Of a DNA stretch of 64,000 nt, positions 17,484-27,161 are shown in pieces (positions within the stretch are counted from its first letter, which is position 1; each line of letters starts with the position of its first letter). The stretch is from Phycisphaerales bacterium (GTDB taxonomy: Bacteria; Planctomycetota; Phycisphaerae; UBA1845; UTPLA1). Below the pieces are notes generated by a model that saw nothing but the letters and a program-made list of their open reading frames with translations, ran no database searches and had not been told where the DNA came from. Location of the stretch: positions 4,092,001-4,156,000 of the forward strand of contig JACKHI010000001.1 in NCBI GenBank assembly GCA_020639075.1, written 5' to 3'. A program made the translations under genes and the position numbers.

Positions 17484-17523
17484 TGCCGATCATCGCGACC
17501 CCAGCCTTGAAAGGCTGGGCCAC
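17484..17523 (+). repeat. palindromic REP-like repeat, copy 2
   Basis: Second copy of the 40-bp repeat at 16542-16581, in the same orientation. Here the hairpin CCCAGCCTT-GAA-AGGCTGGG is near perfect. It ends 28 bases before the thioesterase start codon. Confidence 0.8.
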
Positions 17524-17551
17524 ATTGCACGATCGGCGGTAAACTTCGGGA

Positions 17552-18031
17552 ATGAACAACGCAATCCAGGACACTTACCCGGACGACGTCGCGCACTGCT
17601 ACGGCTGCGGTCGCCTCAACGATCACGGCCTTCACATCCGCAGCGCCTGGGACGGCGACGAAACGATCGCCGTGCTCACGCCGCGGGCGTATCACACAGC
17701 CATCCCCGGTTATGTTTACGGCGGCCTCGTCGCGTCTCTCATCGATTGCCACGGTACGGGCTCGGCGGCGCTGGCGGCCTACAAGGCTGCGGGGCGCGAA
17801 CCCGGCTCCGAACCGGCGCTGCGGTTCGTGACGGCGTCTTTGCATGTGGACTACCTGCGACCGACGCCGATGGGCGTCCCGCTGGAGGCGCGGGGGCGCA
17901 TCGTCGAAGTGAAGCCGCGGAAAGTCGTCGTGGACGTCACTGTGACGGCAGCCGGGGAGACGTGCGCGAAAGGGAATGTCGTCGCCGTGCTGATGCCGGA
18001 GCACATGCTCGCGGGTATGAAGGGCTCGTGA
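17552..18031 (+). CDS. PaaI-type hotdog-fold thioesterase
   Basis: 159 residues. The hotdog pattern is clear: an N-terminal CYGCGRLNDHGL, the helix entry IPGYVYGGLVASLIDCHGTGSA (equivalent to the HGG-x-D/E region of PaaI enzymes, here YGG with an Asp), then strands LHVDYLRPTPMGVPLEARGRI and KVVVDVTVTAAGETCAKGNVVAVL. Members hydrolyse acyl-CoA or aryl-CoA thioesters as tetramers in the cytoplasm. Substrate unknown. The gene stands alone, preceded by a palindromic repeat. Confidence 0.85.
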   Translation: MNNAIQDTYPDDVAHCYGCGRLNDHGLHIRSAWDGDETIAVLTPRAYHTAIPGYVYGGLVASLIDCHGTGSAALAAYKAAGREPGSEPALRFVTASLHVDYLRPTPMGVPLEARGRIVEVKPRKVVVDVTVTAAGETCAKGNVVAVLMPEHMLAGMKGS

Positions 18032-18088
18032 TCAGCGTGGTGCGATGGTCAGGCGCGGTGTGGATCGCGCAGCGGCGCAGGCCTGCGT

Positions 18089-19141
18089 TCAGCCGCCCAG
18101 CAGGATCGTGATCAACCCCTGAATGTCTCTTGCATTCAGATCGTCATCCTCGTTGAAGTCATACGCGAGGATGGCCTGCGGATCGTTCGGCGTATGCAGC
18201 AGGGCCGTGACAAAGGCGCCGATGTCGGGCGGCGTCAGTTCCCGCTGGAACAGGTTGACGAACGGATTGTCGCCTTCGCTGATCGTCGCGTAGTCGAGTC
18301 GGTCATTTGTGAAGCAGACGGCTTCGCCCTGGATCTCGATCGCCCATGGGACGGAACAGCCAGGCGCGCTGAGTACGTCACCGACGCTCATGCCGTCGGG
18401 CCGATCCCAATAGTCGATCCGGAAGTAGCCGCGGATGATGATCGCCGAGCCGTCGGCGGCCATGTCGCCGCCCGTGGGCTGCGTCGCCCCCCATGGTAGT
18501 TGACCCACGTGTTCGAGCATGTTGACGGACGTCGTCGATTGCGGAAATGCGGCGCGATAGACTTTGCCGGGCGTTAGTCGCTTGACGACGACGTAGATAT
18601 CGCCGTTTGTGTCGACAAAGAGGGTTTCAGCGTCTCTGGGTCCGTCCGGATAGGCCAATTGGATCTTGTCCGCCGGCAGGTTCGCCGTCACGGGCGAGCC
18701 CGTCGCGGGGACGCTCGGTTCGAGCGCGCGATAGACGGCGATGTCCGTTCGAACGTTGTTATTGTCGCCGGTGTCCGCGAGATAGAGATACGTCTCGCCG
18801 GGCGTCGGGCCGGGACCGACGGCGATGTCTTCCGGATCGCGGACATTTGTTGCGTTGACGATGGTGAACGTCCCGCGAAGTTCACCGGAGGTGTTGATCG
18901 CGAAGACGCGCTGATCGTTCGTGTTGTCATTGTGTGTGAAGAGGAATCCAGGCGTACGCCGGCTGACCGCGAGCCCCGACGCCTCGATAATTGCGGACGA
19001 TTGAACAGCGCCGCCTTGCATGTGGACGTAACTCGGGCATTCGCCGGCACAGGCCGTGGACAATGGTGCGATGGCCGCGAGCAATGCGCCCGCTGCAATA
19101 AGGCGCGGTATGCCGGCAAGGCGGTTGGTTTGATCGTGCAT
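18089..19141 (-). CDS. secreted propeller-like protein with EF-hand/dockerin-like C terminus
   Basis: 350 residues from ATG 19141, with GAGGGGG upstream; a longer frame reaches 19216. A signal peptide (about 1-35, ending STACAG) is followed by a region with repeated strand motifs (ASGLAVSRRTPGFLFTHND, DPEDIAVGPGP, GETYLYLADTGDN, GDIYVVVKRL, GGDMAADGSAIIIRGY), which suggests a beta-propeller. The last 45 residues (IGAFVTALL, AYDFNEDDDLNARDIQGLITILLGG) match the calcium-binding dockerin-like tail common on planctomycete exported proteins. It is probably a secreted surface protein; no enzymatic residues were recognised. Confidence 0.75.
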   Translation of the reverse strand: MHDQTNRLAGIPRLIAAGALLAAIAPLSTACAGECPSYVHMQGGAVQSSAIIEASGLAVSRRTPGFLFTHNDNTNDQRVFAINTSGELRGTFTIVNATNVRDPEDIAVGPGPTPGETYLYLADTGDNNNVRTDIAVYRALEPSVPATGSPVTANLPADKIQLAYPDGPRDAETLFVDTNGDIYVVVKRLTPGKVYRAAFPQSTTSVNMLEHVGQLPWGATQPTGGDMAADGSAIIIRGYFRIDYWDRPDGMSVGDVLSAPGCSVPWAIEIQGEAVCFTNDRLDYATISEGDNPFVNLFQRELTPPDIGAFVTALLHTPNDPQAILAYDFNEDDDLNARDIQGLITILLGG

Positions 19142-19912
19142 TGGCGGGAATTCCCCCTCGGGCGCTACAGCGCGGTCTGGTCGCGGCGATCGCGATTCGT
19201 TGCGACATTCTCGCATTTTTCGCTTTGGGTTGCGAGGGATCGGGTCATCAAATACGCGTCAAGCCGGTGTTCTGTTCATACGGCGGACCGCTCGGGCCTG
19301 TTCGAATCGACTTGGTGGATTGGCCCGTTGCGCCGAGGCCGGATTTCGGCACCGAGAAGAAACTCCGCGGAGCACCGTAACGAACCACGACCCTCAGGAA
19401 GTGGGCCCGTGTCGCCGACGCCAACCATGAATCGCATGTGCAGCGGGGAGCGCTTCATCTCCTTCGCACAATCATGCGCTGTAAGAAGTTATCACACAGT
19501 CTCTACATCGCGCGACCGGACTCCCTTACGGTCGCGGGTCGGAACCGCGCGGCCCATCCCGAGCCGATGGCGAGGCGCATGCGAGACGCCGTCACATTGG
19601 TGGGGAAAACCCGGCTGGTGCTGTTGGATGGGGCGATCAGGATTCGACGCGTTTTCTGATTTGAGAAAAAAGTGGCAGGGAGCCGCCCGGCAACAAGGGA
19701 GGAGGATCTCTTGATTCGGACGGATCCCTCCGGAACCATAACGCCATTCGCACGGTTCGCGCTCATTTTGTTCCGCAGCTTGCCAACCGAATGGCATTTA
19801 CAGGGTTGCTCCGTTTTTGGGGACTTTTCGATCTAGATCGTTTGCGCCCAGCGATATCGCGCAATACTCCGAGATCGGCTCGAAGATCTCTCATCAGGGA
19901 TGATCGATTCGA
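19142..19912. other. 771-base gene-free stretch
   Basis: Frames here are short and low quality on both strands. It contains one clear hairpin (GCGACCG with CGGTCGC, about 19509-19532) and a CGATCTAGATCG palindrome near 19830. Promoters for the minus-strand gene ending at 18089 must lie at its left edge. Nothing else was found. Confidence 0.4.
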
Positions 19913-21931
19913 TCAGGTCGCCGGCGAGTCGCCGATTTTCAGGTTCTTGGACGGGACTTCGATCGCGGATTCCGCTGATGCCTTGGCCCCGACGACGGTC
20001 GCAGGGCAAGTCGCGATGTTGTTTTCGAATCCGAGGGCTTCGGGACGATATTCCGGGACGATATCGCAGAGTCGCGATCGGATATCGACCGCCGCGAGAT
20101 CGTCGGCGTCGTTGATCAGCTTCTCCATCAGGGAGCAGATGCGCGACCAGTCTTCCTTCTTGTTTCGCCAGACGTAGATCTTCTCATGGGTCGTCTTGCC
20201 CATGTTTTCGCCGAGTACGCTCAACTCCTCATAGAGCTTTTCGCCCGGCCGAATTCCGCTGATCTTGATTTCAATGTCTTCGCCGACGCGCAATCCGCTG
20301 AGCGTGATCATCTCGCGCGCGAGATCGATGATCTTGACGGGTTCGCCCATATCGAGAACGAAGATGTCGCCGTCGCTACCCATGGCGCCGGCCTGGAGCA
20401 CAAGCTGCGACGCCTCGGGAATCGTCATGAAGTAACGCGTCATGCGATCGTCGGTGACCGTCACAGGGCCGCCCGCTGCGATCTGTCGTCGGAAGATCGG
20501 AATCACGGATCCGCTGGAGCCGAGGACGTTGCCGAATCGCACTGTCATGAACTGCGTGGCGCTGTCCTGTCGGAGCTGCTGAATGTACATCTCGGCGACG
20601 CGCTTCGTGCAGCCCATCACGGACGTCGGATTGACGGCCTTGTCGGTCGAGATCATGACGAATCGTTCGACGCCGTAGCGCCGGGCGGCGTCGGCGATCG
20701 TACGCGTGCCGTGGATGTTGTTCTTGACCGCCTCTCCCGGATTGATCTCCATCATCGGCACATGCTTGTGTGCGGCTGCGTGAAATATGATCGCAGGCCT
20801 TTCGAAGGAAAGCAGTTGGTCGACCCGTCGAGCGTCGCAGATGTCGGCGACATAGATGCCCCGCGGCACGGACGGGAAGCGTCGCTCCATTTCGCGATCG
20901 ATCTCGAAAAGATTGTTTTCGGCCTGTTCGAGCAGGACCAGTCGGGAAGGATTGAATTTCGCGATTTGCCGACAGAGTTCCGAGCCGATCGAGCCGCCGG
21001 CGCCGGTGACAAGGACCGTCTTCCCGCAGATATGTTCGCGGATCCGCTGTTCGTCGAGGTTGACCTGTTCGCGTCCCAGCAGGTCGCGGATGTCGACGTC
21101 GCGAATCTGGGAGACCGTGACTTTGCCCTCGATGACGGCTTCCATCGCGGGAATGGTCCGGAATCGAACGTTCAGGCCGCCGCAGGTTTCGACGACGCGG
21201 CGAAGAACGCGCTGCGGAGCGTTGGGCATCGCGAGAAGAAGCTCGTCGATTTCATATTGCTCGCAGTATTCGGCGGCGTCTTCGAGCGACCCGAGGACCG
21301 GTACATCGTGGATCCTCAATCCCCGCTTCGACGGGTCGTCGTCGAGAAATCCGATCACGAGATATCGCGATCCCTTCATTCGGTTGATTTCGCGCAGCAG
21401 GGCTTCGCCCGTGTCGCCCGCGCCGAGAATCAGGCATTGCCGGATTCCCTCGACGTTCGCGTGTCCGACAGCTTCGTAATAGAGACGAACCGCCAGGCGC
21501 GCGCCGCAGACGAATGCGATCGTCGTTCCCCAGTCGATGAGGAAGACGGACTTGGGATACTGAGGCCGGTTCGCCAGGAATTCGGGGTAGTAGTTGACGA
21601 AAACGTAAAACGCGAGAATGAAGAAGAACGCACTGATATGCGTGGCCATCATGATGGACAGCATGTCGCGCATTCCGACATAGCGCCACGTTCCGCGGAA
21701 CTGCTGCATTCGCCAGAACACCATCATCTTGATGGCGACAACCATCGGGAGCAGCGGCACGAAGAACGGTACGAGCCAGTTGTCGAATCGCTTGAAGTTG
21801 AAATAGATGCCGAAGGCGGCGAAGAATGCAGCAGCAAACAGGAGGGCATGTGCCCCGGCCGAAACCGCATTGCGATAGTTACGAAATGCAGGCTGCGCAG
21901 CGTATGCTGATGTCGATTCCCCTTCGCTCAT
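19913..21931 (-). CDS. nucleotide-sugar 4,6-dehydratase, CapD/PglF/WbpM type
   Basis: 672 residues. Four transmembrane segments (about 25-175) lead into a Rossmann-like domain (ILGAGDTGEALLREI) and a C-terminal extended-SDR domain with VTGAGGSIGSEL, FHAAAHKHVPMME, STDKAVNPTSVMGCTKR and FGNVLGSSGSVIP. The usual YxxxK tyrosine is replaced by Met in VMGCTK, as in PglF and WbpM, which convert UDP-GlcNAc to the 4-keto-6-deoxy sugar. It should make a 6-deoxy amino sugar precursor for a surface polysaccharide or glycoprotein at the inner membrane. The final 50 residues are a lineage-specific tail. No other glycan genes adjoin it. Confidence 0.9.
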   Translation of the reverse strand: MSEGESTSAYAAQPAFRNYRNAVSAGAHALLFAAAFFAAFGIYFNFKRFDNWLVPFFVPLLPMVVAIKMMVFWRMQQFRGTWRYVGMRDMLSIMMATHISAFFFILAFYVFVNYYPEFLANRPQYPKSVFLIDWGTTIAFVCGARLAVRLYYEAVGHANVEGIRQCLILGAGDTGEALLREINRMKGSRYLVIGFLDDDPSKRGLRIHDVPVLGSLEDAAEYCEQYEIDELLLAMPNAPQRVLRRVVETCGGLNVRFRTIPAMEAVIEGKVTVSQIRDVDIRDLLGREQVNLDEQRIREHICGKTVLVTGAGGSIGSELCRQIAKFNPSRLVLLEQAENNLFEIDREMERRFPSVPRGIYVADICDARRVDQLLSFERPAIIFHAAAHKHVPMMEINPGEAVKNNIHGTRTIADAARRYGVERFVMISTDKAVNPTSVMGCTKRVAEMYIQQLRQDSATQFMTVRFGNVLGSSGSVIPIFRRQIAAGGPVTVTDDRMTRYFMTIPEASQLVLQAGAMGSDGDIFVLDMGEPVKIIDLAREMITLSGLRVGEDIEIKISGIRPGEKLYEELSVLGENMGKTTHEKIYVWRNKKEDWSRICSLMEKLINDADDLAAVDIRSRLCDIVPEYRPEALGFENNIATCPATVVGAKASAESAIEVPSKNLKIGDSPAT

Positions 21932-21994
21932 TGTCTCGTCACACGGATGATGATGTCGTCGTCGCGACGGCGCCGACGATCCGCCGGCCGCTGG

Positions 21995-23113
21995 TTATGA
22001 TTTCTCGGCCCCTTTCAACGCGTTCTGCTTATCGGCGATCAGTTTCTTGAAATGCTCGGCATATTCGATGCTCGCTTCCAGTTTGTATCCCGCGTTCTCC
22101 TCAGCGATTTCGTCCTCAGGCGTCGATTCGCGCATTTGCTTCTTCAGCCCGTCGATGGCCTTATCGACGCTTGATTGCGCCATGACGAAGTCGCCGTTCA
22201 GGAATGCAAAATAGGCCTGCAGGAGATGGATGCGCGGGCTGTCCGTGGACCGGGCGGCCTCGCTGACCGTGTCGAGCATTTCGTCCCAATCCCGACTCTG
22301 ACCGAAGAAGGCCTCTCGATCGATTTCGAGTGACTCCCAGGTATCGGCGCGCCGAATTCCGAGTTCGAGGCTGACGAGCGCCGTATTGAAATTACCCGAT
22401 TTGTACGCGATGAGTGCTTCCGCCAGATAACCGCGCGGACGATTGAAGTCAATCTGAATGACGATTTCACTAGAGCTTCGAGCTTCGGCAATGAGCGCGT
22501 TCTGCTTTTCCCTGTCGTTCGTTTCCAGCGCCGCCCGGAAACTCGCCGCACAATCGCGGAAGGATTCGTCGGCCTTGTTCTCGAGCTTGATTTCCATGCG
22601 ATCCGCCGCGCCGAGTTTCGGCGTGGAATCGTCCAGACTCAGCAATTCAGTCGTGTGACTTCGGCGGAGTGCGGCCAGAACCTCTTCGGTCGTCCACACG
22701 AGCGTGTCGTCGATGTCGATGTCACTGGATTGGGGCAAGTTGATCGATGTGTTGGCGATTTCCGACCGGAGTTCGAGAAGGCGATAGCCGCTGAGCCATC
22801 GACCGGCCTGATCCATCGGTCGGATGTCGTAGTTCAGCAAGCCGTATTCGCCGCTCAGGATAAGCGGGCGCGTGTGCAGGTTGCGCGGGTCATAGTTGGA
22901 TCGCTGGCCGAACAGCAGGGTATTCGACCGGATGCGGTCCCGATAGTTCTCACTCAGACTTTGATTCAACATGAATTGCTGGGCGCGACGTCGGTAGTCG
23001 GCCCGTGATTCGACATCGTTCCCGAGACTCAGCTGCGCCCGGGCCAGGGCCGGCGAGCCGAGGATGGCGAAAACAATGAGAAGCGGGATTTTTCGAAGGA
23101 TTCTGAGGCTCAT
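21995..23113 (-). CDS. secreted helical-repeat (TPR-like) protein
   Basis: 372 residues from ATG 23113. A signal peptide ends ALARAQ. Early motifs are polar and aromatic (RRRAQQFMLNQSLSENYRDR). From about residue 180 helices repeat with TPR character: SFRDCAASFRAAL, GYLAEALIAYKSGNFNTALVSLELGI, RIHLLQAYFAFLNGDFVMAQSSVDKAI. Likely a periplasmic scaffold or binding protein; no specific family known to me. It is 63 bases upstream of the dehydratase on the same strand and may be co-transcribed with it. Confidence 0.65.
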   Translation of the reverse strand: MSLRILRKIPLLIVFAILGSPALARAQLSLGNDVESRADYRRRAQQFMLNQSLSENYRDRIRSNTLLFGQRSNYDPRNLHTRPLILSGEYGLLNYDIRPMDQAGRWLSGYRLLELRSEIANTSINLPQSSDIDIDDTLVWTTEEVLAALRRSHTTELLSLDDSTPKLGAADRMEIKLENKADESFRDCAASFRAALETNDREKQNALIAEARSSSEIVIQIDFNRPRGYLAEALIAYKSGNFNTALVSLELGIRRADTWESLEIDREAFFGQSRDWDEMLDTVSEAARSTDSPRIHLLQAYFAFLNGDFVMAQSSVDKAIDGLKKQMRESTPEDEIAEENAGYKLEASIEYAEHFKKLIADKQNALKGAEKS

Positions 23114-23269
23114 TGGAGATCGCTCCAACTATTTAGTCCGAAACACGTTATCGTATCGGCATGGAATCGGCACGGCAATATTCTGAAATCGCCAAACGTG
23201 GGCGCATCCGCTGCGCACGGGGCGCCGGAATGGCCGATATATGATAGGCGGAGGGGGAAGTCCCAGCGT

Positions 23270-24856
23270 ATGGCGCGCATTTCGCTTCTGACAATTTCGC
23301 TCGCCGCCAAGTGCCGACTGCTGTTTGGCCTAGCTGTCGTCATCATCATCACGGCGGCGTTGTTTGTGCCGTGGCTGCGCATGCGCGACCTCGTTCATGA
23401 GAACAACATCCAACAAGCACAATTGATGGGCAAACTGGCGGCGGCTCGCGTCGATCTTGGATCGGGAAATTGGAGCCTCAAGCAGCGTGCGCTCGAACAA
23501 TGGTGGCCCAAAGGGGCCGTCGAGCACGGTCTGATGGGACCGACGCCGCGCCTCATTTCGATTCCCGACCCATTGCATCCGACGGCTCCGGGCGACGCCG
23601 ATGACTACCTCAAAAGCGCAATATCCGCACTGGCGCAGGATCGAACGTTGACGTCCGCGCCGGCCACGTGGCGAACTGAGGGCGGTGTGATCTTTTATCG
23701 GACGGTATTGCCGATCCGTTCACGAGGCGGCGCCGTCCCCGTCGGCACGTTGCTCGGTGTCGTGAGCGTAGAGTTCCCGGCCGTCCGGGCCAGTGCGGCT
23801 CTGCTGATCAACTTCGGTCTGTGCCTGATGGCCGGTGCCCTGGCAGGCATTCTGGCTGTCCTGGTCTTCTATCTCATCACCAATCGACTGATCCTCTCGC
23901 CGGTGCTCGAACTGACTCGCGTCGCCGAGTCCGTGTCCAGGGGCGATCACGACGTCCGGGCACAGATCGCGACGGGTGACGAGTACGAAGAGTTGTCCCG
24001 CGCGTTCAACGCCATGCTGACGCACCTCCAATCGTCGGAGAACGATCTGCGCCGCATCAACAAGAGCCTCGACACGCGCCTCGAACAGCTTGCCGAACGA
24101 AACGTCGAGCTTTTCGAAGCCAACAAGATGAAGAGCCAGTTTCTCTCGAACGTGAGCCACGAACTGCGGACGCCCCTCGCATCGATTATCGGGTTCGCCG
24201 AGCTTCTGCGGGAGGCGTCGAGCGACGAGGGCGGTCGGCAGTTTCGCTACGCCGAGAACATCATGTCCAGCGGTCGAATGTTGCTCGGCCTGATCAACGA
24301 CCTGCTGGACCTCGCCAAGATCGAGGCGGGCAAGCTGGAACTCCACGTGACGAGCGTTCAGTTGAAAGAGATGCTCGACAACCTGATCGACTTCGTTCGA
24401 CCGCTCGCGAACAAGAAGAGTCTTCAGTTGTCGGCTGTCGTTCCCGATGAAGTTCCGCTGATCGAGTCGGATGCCGGCAGAATTCAACAGATCCTCTACA
24501 ACTTGTTGTCGAACGCGATCAAGTTCACGCCCGAGGGCGGGCGCGTCGAAATGACGCTTGAGCCGATGGATGACGCGCGCGTGGCGATTCACGTTTGCGA
24601 CACGGGAATCGGCATTCCCGCCGACAAGATTGAAGCCGTCTTTGAGACGTTCCGTCAGCTCGACGGCTCCGTGACGCGCGAGTATGGCGGAACGGGGCTG
24701 GGTCTCGCGATCAGCCGAGATCTGGCGCGGTTGCTCGGCGGCACCCTGAACGTGGCGAGCGAACATGGAAAAGGATCGACGTTTACTGTCATCCTTCCGA
24801 TCGCACCGCCGGAGCAGACGAGCGTGACGTTGTCGCGCGGTATCAACCTGGCCTAG
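23270..24856 (+). CDS. membrane sensor histidine kinase
   Basis: 528 residues from ATG 23270. Order of parts: a first transmembrane helix (about 17-37), an extracytoplasmic sensor region of about 150 residues, a second helix (LCLMAGALAGILAVLVFYLI), a HAMP domain (ILSPVLELTRVAESVSRGDHDVRAQI), a coiled coil, the HisKA box with His297 (FLSNVSHELRTPL), and a HATPase domain with NLLSNAIKFTPEGG, DTGIGIP and GGTGLGLAI. All catalytic motifs are intact. No response regulator adjoins, so its partner is elsewhere. The SGNH gene follows after ten bases and may be co-transcribed. Confidence 0.92.
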   Translation: MARISLLTISLAAKCRLLFGLAVVIIITAALFVPWLRMRDLVHENNIQQAQLMGKLAAARVDLGSGNWSLKQRALEQWWPKGAVEHGLMGPTPRLISIPDPLHPTAPGDADDYLKSAISALAQDRTLTSAPATWRTEGGVIFYRTVLPIRSRGGAVPVGTLLGVVSVEFPAVRASAALLINFGLCLMAGALAGILAVLVFYLITNRLILSPVLELTRVAESVSRGDHDVRAQIATGDEYEELSRAFNAMLTHLQSSENDLRRINKSLDTRLEQLAERNVELFEANKMKSQFLSNVSHELRTPLASIIGFAELLREASSDEGGRQFRYAENIMSSGRMLLGLINDLLDLAKIEAGKLELHVTSVQLKEMLDNLIDFVRPLANKKSLQLSAVVPDEVPLIESDAGRIQQILYNLLSNAIKFTPEGGRVEMTLEPMDDARVAIHVCDTGIGIPADKIEAVFETFRQLDGSVTREYGGTGLGLAISRDLARLLGGTLNVASEHGKGSTFTVILPIAPPEQTSVTLSRGINLA

Positions 24857-24866
24857 ATGTGAACCG

Positions 24867-25961
24867 TTGAACGAGTCGACTTCACAATCCGGCGGACAAT
24901 CGTCGATGCCGCAGATCGCCGCGCATCGTCGCGGCGCGGGGCGCCGACGTCGTCAGCTATTGCTACTCGCGAGCGCGCTTGTGGTCGGCGTTGCCATCGT
25001 CGAATTGGGATTCCGATACTGGGGCCCAACACGAATTCAACCGCGTCGCATCGAGCCAGGGGTTCCGTTCATCGCGCGGCCCGGCAACCGTCTCGAATAC
25101 CGGCCGGGGGCGACGTTTTCATCCGTGTACGATCCGAGTGCGGATTCGCGGGGTTACTTCGGCGCGACCGGCCGGATTGACTATGCGATCAACGAATACG
25201 GCTTTCGCGGACCGGCGCCGATTGTTCCAAAACCGGCAGGCGTCGTGCGGATCGCATGCCTGGGCGATTCGTTTACGTTTGGCGAGGGCGTCCGCTACGA
25301 AGACACGTGGCCCGTCGTCCTCGGCAAGCGCTTGAATGCGTCGCGACCGGTTGGAAGCGATGCATACGAGACGTTGAACGCGGGCGTGCAGGGATATGGA
25401 CTGCTCGACTGCCTCCTTTGGTACGGCATTCGCATCGAGAAGTTTGATCCGGATGTGATCGTGCTTGCGTTCTTCATGAACGACCTGATGGAGACGAAGG
25501 AGACGATCCGGATCAACGACGAGATGCATCGGCCCGAGGCGGTCAGGGGTCTTGCCAAATACTCGGCCGTCGCCGCATATTTTCAACGCCGGCGGCACGC
25601 GGAACAGTTGCAGGAAGCGTTCTTCCAATCCATCCGCGACAGCTTCGATGCGTCGGGATGTAAGACGTTGAATGACGCACTGTCCGGTCTGCACAACTAC
25701 GCGACGGAGCGCGGCGTCCGCGTCGTGGTCGTGGTCTTTCCCGTGTTGTGGGGGCTCGACTCGGCCTATCCATTGACCGAACAGCACGGACTCGTCGCAG
25801 CGGCGTGCGTTCGGGCGGGCATCGAACACATCGATCTGCTGGACGTGTTCAGGGGGGAGCACGCCGACAGGCTGTGGGTCCATCCCACGGATCAGCATCC
25901 GAACGAGATTGCACAACGCCGGGCTGCGGAAGCGATCTTCGAGCTTCTCCGCAAAAAGTAG
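24867..25961 (+). CDS. membrane-anchored SGNH hydrolase
   Basis: 364 residues if started at TTG 24867; ATG 24906 is an alternative that drops 13 residues. An N-terminal Arg-rich segment and one helix (QLLLLASALVVGVAIVEL) anchor it. The SGNH core follows: GDSFTFGEG with Ser135, the Gly strand NAGVQGYG, the FMNDLMET Asn block, and a C-terminal WVHPTDQHPNE giving the Asp342/His344 region. Such enzymes deacetylate or esterify polysaccharides or cleave esters at the cell surface. Only ten bases separate it from the kinase gene. Confidence 0.8.
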   Translation: MNESTSQSGGQSSMPQIAAHRRGAGRRRRQLLLLASALVVGVAIVELGFRYWGPTRIQPRRIEPGVPFIARPGNRLEYRPGATFSSVYDPSADSRGYFGATGRIDYAINEYGFRGPAPIVPKPAGVVRIACLGDSFTFGEGVRYEDTWPVVLGKRLNASRPVGSDAYETLNAGVQGYGLLDCLLWYGIRIEKFDPDVIVLAFFMNDLMETKETIRINDEMHRPEAVRGLAKYSAVAAYFQRRRHAEQLQEAFFQSIRDSFDASGCKTLNDALSGLHNYATERGVRVVVVVFPVLWGLDSAYPLTEQHGLVAAACVRAGIEHIDLLDVFRGEHADRLWVHPTDQHPNEIAQRRAAEAIFELLRKK

Positions 25962-26298
25962 ACTCAGTCTGACATCGGCCGCTTTTGCGTGTCTATAGTT
26001 GGAGTGAGGAGCGCTGTGGAAACTACGGCGCGTCGCGCAAAGGTTGCGGCGCAGCTTTGGATCGGCCGATATCAGCGCTGCGGCGCGGCGGTCGTGCGAA
26101 TTTTGCCGTTTGTATTTTTGCCGCGGACCCCTATGCAATCATAGGCGCGCCGCGCGTCGGGAGGCCTTGCTTTATCGGATCGAATCGGCGCACAACGGAA
26201 TCTTGCCTGCCAGTGTTGATATGGCCGCCCCGAGTGCCGATTGGGTGATATATAATTGAGTGGTCATGTTGGTGGAGAGCAGTAAAGGAGTTCTGGCG
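25962..26298. promoter_or_regulatory. intergenic region with candidate promoter for the UVR-motif gene
   Basis: A perfect TATAAT at 26251-26256 lies 43 bases before the chosen start codon, in a local AT-rich island of GC-rich DNA. A matching -35 box is not evident. Ribosome binding site AAAGGAG lies at 26284-26290. Nothing else was seen in the stretch. Confidence 0.35.
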
Positions 26299-27087
26299 AT
26301 GGCATCCTACGACCTACGACGCATCCTCGCGGGTTGGGATTATGAGCCCGGCCAGATTACCGTTCGAAAGGTGTCCGGCGACGACGGATCGGTCAAGATC
26401 CAGATGCGGCTCGACCTCGGTCTGCTGCAGATGGAATCCAAGGGCCGACCTGACGGGCGCCGACCGTTCGGCGAAGACTCCCTGCTCGACTATCACGAGA
26501 AACGAATCGCGAAGTACAAGGAAGGCAACGGCACGGATCTCGGATTCGAGCTGTCGCCCGACGAATGTCAGCTGTTGCGCGAGGAGACGGTTCAGTATTA
26601 CCATCGCTACCTCGCGGAATTCGTTCTGGAAGACTTCCAGGCCGTCGAACGCGATACGGCTCGCAATCTGCGCGTATTGGATCTGGTCGTTCGCTACGGC
26701 CGGGATGAGCATGATCGCGCGTCGCTCGAACAGTATCGCCCTTATCTGATCATGATGAACACGCGTGCCCAGGTGCATCTTGCATTGCGGCAGGGCCGCT
26801 TCAAGACGGCGCTGGCGCGCGTCGAGGCGGGGCTGTCACGGATTCAGGAGCTCCTCTCCGACGTCGGTATGGAGGACGGGTTGGACGAATCGACGGAAGC
26901 GGGCATCCTCATGTCGCTTCAGCGGGAGATTCGCGCCAGGATGCCTGCCGATCCGATCCAGAAGCTGGAGTCGGAGCTCGACAAGGCCGTCGAGGAAGAG
27001 CGCTACGAGGATGCCGCCGTTCTCCGTGAGCGAATCGAGGCCATGCGAACCAAATCCTCCGCGAGCGCTCGCCGCCGCCGCAAGTAA
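26299..27087 (+). CDS. UVR-motif protein
   Basis: 262 residues from ATG 26299, eight bases after AAAGGAG; upstream ATGs lack such a site. The last 35 residues before an Arg/Lys tail (LESELDKAVEEERYEDAAVLRERIEAM) are a UVR motif, the coiled-coil used by UvrB and UvrC to bind each other and also found in McsA-type and Clp-associated proteins. The remaining 200 residues, including a domain rich in RxD and a helical repeat segment (ALRQGRFKTALARVEAGL), are not familiar. No nuclease or helicase motifs are present. Function unknown; an adaptor role is plausible. Confidence 0.65.
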   Translation: MASYDLRRILAGWDYEPGQITVRKVSGDDGSVKIQMRLDLGLLQMESKGRPDGRRPFGEDSLLDYHEKRIAKYKEGNGTDLGFELSPDECQLLREETVQYYHRYLAEFVLEDFQAVERDTARNLRVLDLVVRYGRDEHDRASLEQYRPYLIMMNTRAQVHLALRQGRFKTALARVEAGLSRIQELLSDVGMEDGLDESTEAGILMSLQREIRARMPADPIQKLESELDKAVEEERYEDAAVLRERIEAMRTKSSASARRRRK

Positions 27088-27161
27088 CCTCTTTTTCGAA
27101 CTGTTGTCGCCTGACAGAATCGATGCGACAATTGCGCGCTCCACAAAACCAGGAGCACGCA

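Noticed and set aside
18659..19714. 351-residue plus-strand open frame
   Set aside because: Antisense to the secreted propeller gene and extends into low-quality Arg-rich sequence; shadow.
20186..21910. 574-residue plus-strand open frame
   Set aside because: Lies entirely antisense to the dehydratase gene, whose motifs are complete; a codon-bias shadow.
23720..24766. 348-residue minus-strand open frame
   Set aside because: Antisense to the histidine kinase catalytic region; shadow.
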